NCBI GenBank assembly: GCA_048594975.1
Contig: JBMDXQ010000090.1
Span: forward strand, 124,001 to 188,000
Length of the DNA: 64,000 nucleotides
From: JBMDXB01 sp048594975
Lineage (GTDB): Bacteria; Acidobacteriota; Vicinamibacteria; Vicinamibacterales; 2-12-FULL-66-21
Direction: 5' to 3'
Position 1 is the stretch's first letter. Every line of letters begins with the position of its first letter. Shown here piece by piece: positions 46,775-54,931 of the stretch. Made by a program: the position numbers and the translations under genes. The notes beneath the pieces were generated by a model, which worked only from the letters and a program-made list of their open reading frames with translations, had not been told where the DNA came from and made no database searches.

Positions 46775-48358
46775 ATGAACCAAAAGCACCGCCCGATGCT
46801 CGTCGCCACGCTGTTTGCCGCGCTGCTGGCGAGCGTGGATGCGCAGCAGCCGCCGGCGGCCGTTCCCCGCTCACCGGACGGCCAGACGGTCATCCATGTG
46901 CTCAACCGCCTGGGATTCGGTCCGGCTCCCGGCGAGGTGGAGCGTGTCCGGCGCATGGGCCTTGCCACCTACATCGAACAGCAGTTACGGCCTGAGCGGA
47001 TCGCCGACGAGGCGCTCGCGGCGCGGCTGGCGCCGTTCGAGACGCTGCGCCTGAGCACGCGCGAGCTGGCCGACCGCTACTACATCCCCGCGCTGATGGA
47101 ACGGCAGCGGCGGCAACGCCTGGGCCCCCAGGATCAGGCTGCGGAAGCGCCGCCGCGCGGCCTCGACCGCGAGCGCGGCCCGCGCCTGGCGTCCGCGGAA
47201 CTCGCGCAGCAGAAGCTGCTTCGCGCCGTCTACAGCGAGCGGCAGCTGGACGAGGTGATGGTTGACTTCTGGTTCAACCACTTCAACGTCTTCGGCGGCA
47301 AGGGGCCCACGCGAATGTACCTCGCCGAGTACGAGCGCGAGGCGATCCGGCCGTACGCGCTCGGGCGCTTCGGCGATCTGCTGCGCGCAACGGCGCGAAG
47401 CCCGGCCATGCTGTTCTACCTGGACAACTGGCAGAGCGCGGCGCCCGGTGCGGAATCGGCGCCGCCCCTCGGCCGCGGCCGCGGCGTCCTGCGCCGACCG
47501 CCGCCCGCGCCCCGGCCGGCGCAGAACCGGCGCCGCGACATCAACGAGAACTACGCCCGGGAGTTGCTGGAGCTGCACACCCTGGGCGTCGACGGCGGCT
47601 ACACGCAGAAGGACGTGCAGGAGGTCGCGCGAGCGTTCACCGGCTGGACGATCGACCGGCCGCGCCTGGGCGGCGGGTTCCGCTTCGCGCCGGGAATGCA
47701 CGATCGCGGCGAGAAGCTGGTTCTCGGCCATCGCATCAAGGCGGGCGGCGGAATGGAAGACGGCGAGCAGGTCCTCGACCTGCTCGCGCGGCACCGCTCG
47801 ACCGCGCGGTTCATCGCCACCAAGCTGGCGCGCCGGTTCGTCGCCGACGAGCCGCCGCCGGCGCTGGTCGCACGCGCGGCGGCGCGCTTCACCGCGACCG
47901 ACGGTGACATCCGCGAAGTGGTGCGCACCATCGTGACCTCGCCTGAGTTCTTCGCGCCTGCCGCGTATCGCGCCAAAATCAAGACGCCGCTCGAGTTCGT
48001 GGCCTCTGCGATCCGCACCAGCGGCGTCCAGCTGTCGAACGCGATGCCCGCCGTCCAGGCGCTGCGAGAGCTGGGCATGCCGCCGTACCTGTGCGAACCG
48101 CCCACCGGATACGCGGACACGGCGTCATCGTGGGTGAACACCGGCGCGCTGCTCAACCGGATGAACGTCGCGCTATCACTGACCGGCGGCCGGGCGCGCC
48201 TGGGCGGATCGTCGCCCTCGGTCGCCGCCGCCGAGTTGATCGTGCAGGCGCTGGCGGGCGATCTTTCGGACGCGACGCGCCAGACCGTGGCAAAGGCCAC
48301 CACCGAGGCGCAGGCCGTCGCGCTCGTCCTCGGCTCGCCCGAGTTCCAGAGGAGATGA
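46775..48358 (+). CDS. DUF1800 family exported protein
   Basis: A protein of 527 residues with a signal peptide at 1-23 ending in DAQ. Family signatures are VIHVLNRLGFGP near the N-terminus, DFWFNHFNVF at about 165, INENYARELLELHTLGVDGGYTQ (split here as INENYARELLELH and TLGVDGG) at about 250, and FTGWTI. DUF1800 proteins are nearly always paired with a DUF1501 gene, as here, with four bases between. The function is unknown; the pair is suspected to act on extracellular polymers. A Pro/Arg-rich insertion lies at about 230-250. Confidence 0.85.
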   Translation: MNQKHRPMLVATLFAALLASVDAQQPPAAVPRSPDGQTVIHVLNRLGFGPAPGEVERVRRMGLATYIEQQLRPERIADEALAARLAPFETLRLSTRELADRYYIPALMERQRRQRLGPQDQAAEAPPRGLDRERGPRLASAELAQQKLLRAVYSERQLDEVMVDFWFNHFNVFGGKGPTRMYLAEYEREAIRPYALGRFGDLLRATARSPAMLFYLDNWQSAAPGAESAPPLGRGRGVLRRPPPAPRPAQNRRRDINENYARELLELHTLGVDGGYTQKDVQEVARAFTGWTIDRPRLGGGFRFAPGMHDRGEKLVLGHRIKAGGGMEDGEQVLDLLARHRSTARFIATKLARRFVADEPPPALVARAAARFTATDGDIREVVRTIVTSPEFFAPAAYRAKIKTPLEFVASAIRTSGVQLSNAMPAVQALRELGMPPYLCEPPTGYADTASSWVNTGALLNRMNVALSLTGGRARLGGSSPSVAAAELIVQALAGDLSDATRQTVAKATTEAQAVALVLGSPEFQRR

Positions 48359-48362
48359 CGGC

Positions 48363-49592
48363 ATGATCTCGAGACGGGTGTTCCTCAAAGACGGCGCGCT
48401 GGCGCTCGTCAGCCTGGGCTTTGCGCCGGATTTTCTCGCGCGCGCGGCGGCGGCCTCCGACGCCCGGCGGCGCGTCCTGGTCGCGATTTTCCAGCGGGGC
48501 GCCGTCGACGGCCTCAACATGGTCGTCCCGTTCGCCGAGCGCGACTACTACACCTCCCGTCCTTCCATCGCGATCTCGCGTCCCGGCAGCGCTGACGGCG
48601 CGATCGACCTCGACGGTTTCTTCGGCCTGCACCCGCGCCTCGCGCCGCTGAAGCCGCTGTGGGACGCGCGGCAGCTGGCGATCGTCCACGCCTGCGGCTC
48701 ACCGGACGGCACCCGGTCGCACTTCGACGCCCAGGACTACATGGCGACCGCGACGCCCGGCATCAAGAGCACGCGCGACGGCTGGCTGAATCGCTACCTC
48801 CACGCGCGCGAACATCAGGGCGCCACGCCATTCCGCGCGGTCGCGGTCGCGCGGCAGCTTCCGCGATCGCTGCAGGGCGAGGCGCCGGCGCTGGCGATCG
48901 GGCAGATCGACCGGTTCGGCATCCGCGCCGGCGACGAATCGGCGGCGGCATCGTTCGAGCGCGAGTACGCGGAGGCGGCGAGCGCGCTCCTGCGCGAGAC
49001 CGGCCGCGAGGCGTTCGACGCCGTCAGGATGCTGAGGCGCGCGGATCCGTCGCGCTACCAGCCCGCCAACGGTGCCGAGTACCCGCGCTCCGCGTTTGGC
49101 GAAGCACTCAGGCAGATTGCACAGCTGATCAAGGCGGACGTCGGCCTGGAGATCGCGTACGCCGAGTCCGGCAACTGGGATCATCACGCCAACGAGGGGG
49201 GCGCCACGGGCACGCTCGCCAACCGCCTCGACGAGCTCGGGTGCGGCCTCGCCGCTCTCGGCCGCGATCTCGGCACCCGCATGCAGGACGTCGTCGTCAT
49301 GACGATGTCGGAGTTCGGCCGGGCGGTGGCGGAGAACGGCAGCCGCGGTACAGACCACGGGCACGGCAACGCCATGATCCTGTTCGGCGGGGGCGTCCGC
49401 GGCGGCAGGGTCCACGGCCGCTGGCCCGGACTCGCGCGCGAGCAGCGCTACGAAGGGCGCGATCTCGATGTGACGACGGACTTCCGCAGCGTTTTCGCCG
49501 AGGTGGTCCGCGGACACCTCGGTCTCGTGGACACCAGCCGCGTCTTCCCCGACTTCGATCGTCCGGACAAGGTCGGCCTGCTCGCCGGCTGA
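48363..49592 (+). CDS. DUF1501 family protein, Tat-exported
   Basis: A protein of 409 residues. The N-terminus SRRVFLKDGALALVSLGF is a twin-arginine signal, so the protein is exported folded. The body has the DUF1501 (sulfatase-like fold) stretches FQRGAVDGLNMVVPF, a conserved HFDAQDYM, ESGNWDHHANEGG and MSEFGRAVAENGSRGTDHGHGN, the latter rich in probable metal-binding His and Asp. It is the partner of DUF1800 directly upstream. The reaction is unknown. Confidence 0.87.
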   Translation: MISRRVFLKDGALALVSLGFAPDFLARAAAASDARRRVLVAIFQRGAVDGLNMVVPFAERDYYTSRPSIAISRPGSADGAIDLDGFFGLHPRLAPLKPLWDARQLAIVHACGSPDGTRSHFDAQDYMATATPGIKSTRDGWLNRYLHAREHQGATPFRAVAVARQLPRSLQGEAPALAIGQIDRFGIRAGDESAAASFEREYAEAASALLRETGREAFDAVRMLRRADPSRYQPANGAEYPRSAFGEALRQIAQLIKADVGLEIAYAESGNWDHHANEGGATGTLANRLDELGCGLAALGRDLGTRMQDVVVMTMSEFGRAVAENGSRGTDHGHGNAMILFGGGVRGGRVHGRWPGLAREQRYEGRDLDVTTDFRSVFAEVVRGHLGLVDTSRVFPDFDRPDKVGLLAG

Positions 49593-49660
49593 CGGATTTG
49601 GCGCGGACGAGGGAAGCTGGAAGTTGGCCGCAGGGAGTTGTCGCAGGTACACTCCCCGTC

Positions 49661-50782
49661 GTGACCATCGGCGATCTTCCCACCCCTGCCGTGCTCGTCG
49701 ACCAGTCGCGCGTCGAGCGCAACCTGGATCGGATGCAGGCGGCGGCCCGGGCGCGAGGGCTGCGGCTCCGCCCCCACGCCAAGACCCACAAGAGCGTGGC
49801 GTTCGCCCGCATGCAGATCGGGCGCGGCGCCGTCGGCATCTGCTGCGCCAAGATCGGCGAGGCCGAGGTGTTCGCCGATGCCGGCATCGAGGACATCCGG
49901 TTGCCCTACCCCTTGAACCCGGCCAACGCGCCCCGCCTGCTCGCGCTGCTCGATCGCACGCACCTGTCCTTCATCGTCGACGACCTGGACGTCGCTCGCG
50001 GCTGGTCGCGCGTCCTGCACGAGGCGGCGCGGACGGCCGACGTCCTGGTGAAGGTGGACGTCGGGCTGCACCGGTGCGGTATCGATCCCGAAGCAGCGGG
50101 CGCGGCGGAGTTCGTCGGGCGGATCGCCGACCTGCCGGGTCTGCGGCTGCGCGGGCTGCTCAGTCACGCCGGCCACGGCTACTCCGCAGCGTCGGAGGCG
50201 GAGCTCGAGGCAATCGCCTCGAGCGAAGCGCGGCTGCTGCGCGATCTGTCCGCCCGCTGCGGCCGCGATGGCGTCCTGCTCGACGAGATCAGCGTGGGCG
50301 CGACGCCAACCGCGCGCTTCAGCCTCCGGCAGGAGGGGCTGACGGAGATGCGGCCGGGCAACTACATCTACTACGACCGGACCCAGGTCGGCCTCGGCGC
50401 CGCGTCGTGGTCCGACTGCGCGCTCACCGTGCTGGCGCGCGTCGTCAGTCGCCCGGCTGCCGACCGGATCGTGCTCGACTGCGGCAGCAAGACGCTGACG
50501 AACGATCCGGCCCGCGCCTTCGGCGACGCGCCGGGCCACGGCGCCGTCCTGCAAGGCGTCGAGGCAGACCTTCCCGACGACACGCTGATCGTCGAGCGCC
50601 TGTCCGAGGAACACGCGGTGGTAAGGGCGCTCGGCGACGCAGGGCTCCGGCCGGGCGACCTGGTGCGCGTGGTGCCGAACCACTCGTGCGTCGTGTCGAA
50701 CCTGGTGGATGCGGTCTGGGTCGTGGACGGCTGCGACGTCGTCGATCAGATCGACGTGTCGGCGCGTGGACGGATCACGTAG
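49661..50782 (+). CDS. D-threonine-aldolase/alanine-racemase-fold PLP enzyme
   Basis: A protein of 373 residues starting with GTG. The PLP lysine is Lys41 in RPHAKTHK, the C-terminal zinc site is His341-x-Cys343 in PNHSC, and the middle has DVLVKVDVGLHRCG. This is the D-threonine aldolase/D-serine dehydratase (DSD1) family: zinc- and PLP-dependent cleavage or deamination of D-hydroxy amino acids. Which reaction it performs is not clear. Upstream 45 bp are a word-like repeat. It is 13 bp from a microcompartment shell gene, hinting that the aldehyde product may be handled near a shell. Confidence 0.85.
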   Translation: MTIGDLPTPAVLVDQSRVERNLDRMQAAARARGLRLRPHAKTHKSVAFARMQIGRGAVGICCAKIGEAEVFADAGIEDIRLPYPLNPANAPRLLALLDRTHLSFIVDDLDVARGWSRVLHEAARTADVLVKVDVGLHRCGIDPEAAGAAEFVGRIADLPGLRLRGLLSHAGHGYSAASEAELEAIASSEARLLRDLSARCGRDGVLLDEISVGATPTARFSLRQEGLTEMRPGNYIYYDRTQVGLGAASWSDCALTVLARVVSRPAADRIVLDCGSKTLTNDPARAFGDAPGHGAVLQGVEADLPDDTLIVERLSEEHAVVRALGDAGLRPGDLVRVVPNHSCVVSNLVDAVWVVDGCDVVDQIDVSARGRIT

Positions 50783-50795
50783 TAGACTTACTGCG

Positions 50796-51083
50796 ATGGC
50801 GAGAGAGCTGCCGGGCGAGGCGCTGGGACTGGTGGAGACCCGCGGCCTGGTCGGCATGATCGAAGCGGCCGACGCGATGGTCAAGGCCGCCAATGTCGTG
50901 TTCGTCGGCTGGCAGAAGGTCGATGCCGGGCTGGTCACCGCGATCGTGCGTGGCGACGTCGCGTCGGTGAAGGCGGCCACGGATGCGGGCGCGGCGGCGG
51001 CGCGGCGCGTCGGCGAGCTGGTCGGCGTTCACGTCATCCCGCGGCCGGCCGAGGGGCTCGACCAGGTGTTTCCGATCGGCTAG
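50796..51083 (+). CDS. Bacterial microcompartment shell protein (BMC-H)
   Basis: A protein of 95 residues covering one complete BMC domain: EALGLVETRGLVGMIEAADAM at the start, then VDAGLVTAIVRGDVASVKAATDAG around the hexamer pore, and ends in HVIPRPAEGLD. This is the PduA/EutM/CsoS1 hexamer-forming type, length typical. It is the only shell gene in the window: no BMC-P vertex protein, no tandem-domain shell protein and no signature aldehyde dehydrogenase are nearby. The last bases overlap the convergent MerR gene by four. Confidence 0.92.
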   Translation: MARELPGEALGLVETRGLVGMIEAADAMVKAANVVFVGWQKVDAGLVTAIVRGDVASVKAATDAGAAAARRVGELVGVHVIPRPAEGLDQVFPIG

Positions 51084-51583
51084 CCGTCCCGCGTCGTCCG
51101 CTGTTCCTTCTTCTTCTCTTTCCCCGACCTTCGCTTTCGCGCGCTGCGGACCTTCGCGGTCAGCGCGTGCAGCTGCGGCTCGTCGCCGACGACGAGCAGC
51201 GCCTGGTGGGGATCACGCAGCAGGTTGAAGAACTCGCCGGAGCCGGTGCGCGCGTAGATCTCGTGTCCGTCGGTGAGCAGCGTCAGCGGGCCGGCGCCGC
51301 CGATCGCGTCGAAGAGGCGGATGCCGAAACGGGCGCGCAGCGTGTCGAGGAGCTGGCGGATACGCGCGACCGAGAGCCCGTGGCGGCGCAGATCGGCAAG
51401 GACCATGAGCTCGAGCAGGTCGACGGGGGTGTAGCGCCGCTCCGTGAAACCGCCGGCGGCAGTGCGCTTCGAGGCGACGGCGGAGGTGAACAGCCGTCGC
51501 GCATCCCACCACTGCAGCTGGCGGGCCGTCAGTCCGGTGAGCGCCGCCACTTCCCGCGCGCTGTAGGTGTTCTTGAGCTGCAT
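51080..51583 (-). CDS. MerR-family transcriptional regulator
   Basis: A protein of 167 residues. The N-terminal winged helix-turn-helix is clear: YSAREVAALTGLTARQLQWWD and RRYTPVDLLELMVL. The helical linker is normal, but the C-terminal part (about 85-150) has no Cys metal site and reads as a small ligand or partner domain (LTLLTDGHEIYART). The tail is very basic (KRRSGKEKKKEQ). Being convergent with the shell gene and close to the aldolase, it might control them. No Shine-Dalgarno precedes its ATG, which lies eight bases after a hairpin. Confidence 0.82.
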   Translation of the reverse strand: MQLKNTYSAREVAALTGLTARQLQWWDARRLFTSAVASKRTAAGGFTERRYTPVDLLELMVLADLRRHGLSVARIRQLLDTLRARFGIRLFDAIGGAGPLTLLTDGHEIYARTGSGEFFNLLRDPHQALLVVGDEPQLHALTAKVRSARKRRSGKEKKKEQRTTRDG

Positions 51584-51591
51584 GGCGCATC

Positions 51592-51636
51592 AAAAGGGGG
51601 CAGCCTCTCTTCGGGAAACGGGGCAGCCCCCCTTTT
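51592..51636 (-). terminator. hairpin with T run after the pterin dehydratase gene
   Basis: AAAAGGGGG (51592-51600) pairs with CCCCCTTTT (51628-51636), with a second GGCTGCC/GGCAGCC-like inner match. On the minus strand it follows the dehydratase stop codon at once and ends in a T run, so it can work as an intrinsic terminator between this gene and merR. Its form, AAAAGGGGGCAGCC, also resembles dispersed REP-type elements. Confidence 0.6.
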
Positions 51637-51637
51637 C

Positions 51638-51919
51638 TTAGCCGGCCAGCGCGGTGGCGCGCTCGGCCCCCGCGAAGTCCTTCTCGGTCAGGCCCCCTTC
51701 GCTGTGCGTGCTGTAGGTGAGCCGGACGCGCTTGTAGTTGATCAGGATGTCAGGGTGATGATCGGCGGCCTCGGCATCGAACGCCAGCCTGACGACGAAC
51801 GCGACCGCGTCGGGGAAGCCGCGGAACGTGAACTGCCGCGTGATCGCGTCGCCGTCGAGTTCCCAGCCTGGCATCTTCTGCAGCCTGGCGCGCGCCTGTT
51901 CACCGGTGATCTTCGCCAT
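51638..51919 (-). CDS. phhB: Pterin-4a-carbinolamine dehydratase
   Basis: A protein of 93 residues, the normal length. The active-site motif is DHHPDI with His54 and His55, and the second element STHSEGGL with His72. It dehydrates 4a-hydroxytetrahydrobiopterin, normally to recycle the cofactor of phenylalanine hydroxylase; no hydroxylase gene is present in the window. The ATG at 51919 is followed at once by the conserved start (MAKITGEQARARL). It is divergent from tolC with a 202-bp gap. Confidence 0.9.
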   Translation of the reverse strand: MAKITGEQARARLQKMPGWELDGDAITRQFTFRGFPDAVAFVVRLAFDAEAADHHPDILINYKRVRLTYSTHSEGGLTEKDFAGAERATALAG

Positions 51920-51928
51920 GCGGCAAGG

Positions 51929-51949
51929 ATACCCCCGTTTTTGGGGTAT
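51929..51949. repeat. short palindrome in the phhB-tolC divergent region
   Basis: ATACCCC (51929-51935) is inverted as GGGGTAT (51943-51949) around a T-rich loop. Directly downstream is CGGTGTCTGCCCCTTG, a word of the same style as other GGTGTC/TGCCCC repeat pieces. It may be a REP fragment or an operator; the rest of the 202-bp gap shows nothing I can name. Confidence 0.35.
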
Positions 51950-52121
51950 AAACGGTGTCTGCCCCTTGCACTGGATGCGCCGGTGTCCGGCCAGTGGCCG
52001 AGGCGCGAATCCGGACCGACTTCCGAAGCGTCTATGCATCCAGTACCGTCGCGCTGACGTTCCCGACCGACCAGGCGGCCTCCCCTGGATTGTCGCCCGG
52101 GCTACACGTAGAGGTTGATTC

Positions 52122-53645
52122 ATGAAGACTCTTGCGACCCTGGCTCTCGTTGCGCTCCTCTGTCCGGCCCCGGCCCTCGGCCAGGCGACGGAGCAGACCG
52201 TGCGGCTGACTCGTGACGATGCGGTCCGCTTGGCTACCGAGAACAACCCCGACCTCGCGGTGACGCGGCTCGAGCCGGCCGCCAGCGACGCGCAGGTCGC
52301 CGCCGCGCGCGCGGCCTTCCTGCCGACGCTGTCCTCGTCGCTGCTGCGCAACAGCGACACGCAGCCGGCCGCCAGCCTGTTCACCGGCGACCGGCCGGTC
52401 GAGACCGCCTTCTGGTCGGGCAGCGCGGGCCTCACGCAGCTCACGCGGTGGGGTGCCAGCTACGACGTCTCCCTGACGGCGGCGCGAACCACGACCACCA
52501 GCCCGTTCACCAGCTTCACGCCGTCGCTGACCTCCACGTTCCAAGCGATCGTGTCGCAGCCGCTGTTGCGCAACCGGCGGATCGATCCGGCGCGCGGGGA
52601 GCTCGAGCTGTCGCGCCGCAACCGCGACATCGCCGACGCCCAGGTGCGCGAGCGGACGGCGCAGGTGCGCGCGGCGGCGGAATCCGCGTACTGGGCCCTG
52701 GTCTTGGCGCGAGCGTCGGTGGACGTGCAGCAGCGCGCGCTCGATCTCGCGCTCGAGCTCGAGCGGACCAACCGCGCGCGGGTCGACGTCGGGCAGTCGC
52801 CGCCGCTCGACCTGGTCGCGGCGCGCGCCGAAGTCGCGCAGCGGCGCGAGAACCTGATCGTGGCGCGCACGCTGGTCCTCCGCGCGGAAGACCTGCTGCG
52901 CACCTTGGTGATCGATCCCAAGCGCGCCGACTACTGGAGCATCAGGCTCGAGCCGGCCGACACGGCGCCGCCCGTCACCGCCGTTCCGGACGTCGACGCC
53001 GCGGTCCGCCGCGCCCTGGGCGAGCGTGCGGACATCGCCGCAGCGCGGCGCACGATCGAGAACACCGAAACCAGCGTCCTCGTGGCCGAGAACCAGACGC
53101 TGCCCGACCTGCGGGCGGAGGCGATGTACCTTTCGCGCGGCCTCGGCGGGTCGCGGCTGCTCCGCACCGGCGGATTCCCGGGCACGATCGTGGGCAGCGA
53201 GGACTCCTCGTTCGCGACCGTCTTGAACCAGATCCTGACGAACGACTTCCCCAACTGGAGCGTCGGATTCACGTTGAGCTACCCGCTCGGCAACAGCGTC
53301 CAGGAGGCGAATCTGGCGCGCGCCAGGATCGAGCGCGACCAGGCGGCGGCGCAGCTGCGCAGCCTGGAGCTGTCGGTCGTCCGCGAGGTGCGGGACATGG
53401 CTCTGCGCGTCGAGCAGAACCAGCAGCGGATCGAAACGGCAAGGCTCGGGCGGGAGCTGGCCGAACAGCGGCTCGACGCCGAGCAGAAGCGGTTCAGCGT
53501 CGGGATGTCTACCAGCTTCCTGGTGATCCAGGCACAGCGGGACCTCGCGATCGCCCGCGACAACGAGCAGCGCGCGCTGCTCGATTACCAGCTGGCGGTG
53601 GTGTTGTTCGAGGCCGTGCAGCAGGCGCCCGCAACCTCTCGCTGA
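52122..53645 (+). CDS. TolC-family outer membrane efflux channel
   Basis: A protein of 507 residues with a signal peptide at 1-21 (ending LGQ). Two OEP repeats follow, each with the long helices typical of TolC: one from about 30 to 270 (ARAAFLPTLSSSLLRNSD, then SRRNRDIADAQVRERTAQVRAAAE) and another from about 285 to 500 (AVRRALGERADIAAARR and RQAAAQ-type helices). It forms the outer-membrane tunnel of an efflux pump or type I secretion system, but no membrane-fusion or pump gene is adjacent in the window. A short hairpin follows its stop. Confidence 0.87.
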   Translation: MKTLATLALVALLCPAPALGQATEQTVRLTRDDAVRLATENNPDLAVTRLEPAASDAQVAAARAAFLPTLSSSLLRNSDTQPAASLFTGDRPVETAFWSGSAGLTQLTRWGASYDVSLTAARTTTTSPFTSFTPSLTSTFQAIVSQPLLRNRRIDPARGELELSRRNRDIADAQVRERTAQVRAAAESAYWALVLARASVDVQQRALDLALELERTNRARVDVGQSPPLDLVAARAEVAQRRENLIVARTLVLRAEDLLRTLVIDPKRADYWSIRLEPADTAPPVTAVPDVDAAVRRALGERADIAAARRTIENTETSVLVAENQTLPDLRAEAMYLSRGLGGSRLLRTGGFPGTIVGSEDSSFATVLNQILTNDFPNWSVGFTLSYPLGNSVQEANLARARIERDQAAAQLRSLELSVVREVRDMALRVEQNQQRIETARLGRELAEQRLDAEQKRFSVGMSTSFLVIQAQRDLAIARDNEQRALLDYQLAVVLFEAVQQAPATSR

Positions 53646-53646
53646 A

Positions 53647-53666
53647 CGAGGCGACTCCTCGATTTT
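53647..53666 (+). terminator. weak intrinsic terminator after tolC
   Basis: CGAGG (53647-53651) pairs with CCTCG (53657-53661) over a five-base loop, followed by ATTTT. It starts two bases after the tolC stop codon and lies between two convergent genes. The stem is short, so termination may be partial. Confidence 0.45.
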
Positions 53667-53700
53667 CGCGAGCGGGGGACGCCGGCGACGTGCGCGGGTG

Positions 53701-54783
53701 TCACCTGCGAACCGTTGAGTGGCCCTGTTCTCCGCAGGCCAGCTCGGCGACCAGCTTCGCCGTCAGCGGCGCCAGCAGCACGCCGTTGCGGAAGTGTCCC
53801 GTCGCGAAGATGACGTTGGGGCTGTCGGCCGAGCGTCGGATGAGTGGCTGGCGGCTGGCCGTTGCGGGCCGCAGGCCGGCGCGTGCTTCCACGAACTCCG
53901 CGCGCCACAGTGCCGGCATCAGCTCGCACGCGGCTTCCAGCAGGTCGCGCACGCCGGCGGCCGTGGTGCGCTCGTCGAAGCCGACGTCCTCCATCGTCGC
54001 CCCCACCAGCACGAGTCCTCCAGACCTGGGGACGATGTAACAGCCGGGCCCCCAGACGATCCTGGACAGCTGCGGCTCCGGCGTCCGAAGTCTCAGCAGC
54101 TGGCCGCGGATCGGTGTCACCGGCTCCGGCACCTCGATTCCGGCAAATGCCTCGCGCGTCGACCAGCTGCCGGCCGCGATCACCACGGTTCCGGCCGCCC
54201 ACGTCGTGCCGTCGGAGGTTCTGACGGTAACCCGATCGTCATCGAGGACGAGCGCCTCGACGCGCTGCCCCGTCTCCAGCTTCGCGTCGTGACGCATCGC
54301 CGCCCAGGCGAGCGCCTCGGTGAGCACCGGGGCGTCCACATAGCCGTGCGTCGGCACGAAGAGCGCGCCGCGGGCCGGCGCGAGGGCAGGTGCCTCGCGC
54401 GCCGTGGCGTCAGCGTCCAGCCACTGGATCCGGCCGCCCGACCCCTCTGCATGCTGCTTGAACCGTGTTGCGGTCTCGTCGTCGACCGCTACTTCCAGCG
54501 TTCCGCAGCGGCTGTACTCGATCGCGATGCCCGAGTCCCGGGCCACGTCGCGCACGAACTCGTCGTACATGTCGAGCGACCGCGCGGCCAGGTCGAACAG
54601 CGGGCCGCCCTCCCCGGCTTCAATGTACGGCGCCAGCACGCCCGCCGAGGCCTGCGTCGCTCCTGAGCCGATCGTGCGCGATTCGAACACTCTGACCGAG
54701 ATGCCGCGACGGGCCAGCTCGCGGGCGACGGCGCAGCCGATGATGCCCGCCCCGACGACGATGACGTCAGGCGACCCTCCCAT
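53701..54783 (-). CDS. thiO: Glycine oxidase-like FAD-dependent amine oxidase (ThiO-like)
   Basis: A protein of 360 residues. The FAD-binding motif is VVGAGIIGCAVARELARRG at the N-terminus, then GSGATQASAGVLAPYIEAG, which matches the ThiO/DAO signature, and the C-terminal FGHFRNGVLLAP-like stretch (TGHFRNGVLLAPLTA). ThiO oxidises glycine to iminoacetate for the thiazole of thiamine; related enzymes oxidise D-amino acids or sarcosine. No thi genes are adjacent, so the thiamine role is likely but unproven. It converges on tolC. Confidence 0.8.
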   Translation of the reverse strand: MGGSPDVIVVGAGIIGCAVARELARRGISVRVFESRTIGSGATQASAGVLAPYIEAGEGGPLFDLAARSLDMYDEFVRDVARDSGIAIEYSRCGTLEVAVDDETATRFKQHAEGSGGRIQWLDADATAREAPALAPARGALFVPTHGYVDAPVLTEALAWAAMRHDAKLETGQRVEALVLDDDRVTVRTSDGTTWAAGTVVIAAGSWSTREAFAGIEVPEPVTPIRGQLLRLRTPEPQLSRIVWGPGCYIVPRSGGLVLVGATMEDVGFDERTTAAGVRDLLEAACELMPALWRAEFVEARAGLRPATASRQPLIRRSADSPNVIFATGHFRNGVLLAPLTAKLVAELACGEQGHSTVRR

Positions 54784-54931
54784 CGACGTCGATCATAAAC
54801 GTGTGCGCTTCCTTCGTGTGGTTTCCGCCCTCGTATGGCTTCCGCCTTCAGGCGCACGATCAGCGTTCGAATGCCGCATTCAGCGATCTTCCGGCGGAAA
54901 GCCGGAAGCCACAAGCCTTCACTCCCCTTCT
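54784..54931. repeat. 148-bp gap with word-like repeat
   Basis: The middle of this gap holds repeats of GTTTCCGCC/GGCTTCCGCC and the inverted CGGCGGAAAGCCGGAAGCC, plus GCCGCATTCAGCG, a word of the CATTCAGCATT kind seen at 36850. It lies between the thiO-like gene and the large M14 gene. No gene is seen. Confidence 0.5.
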
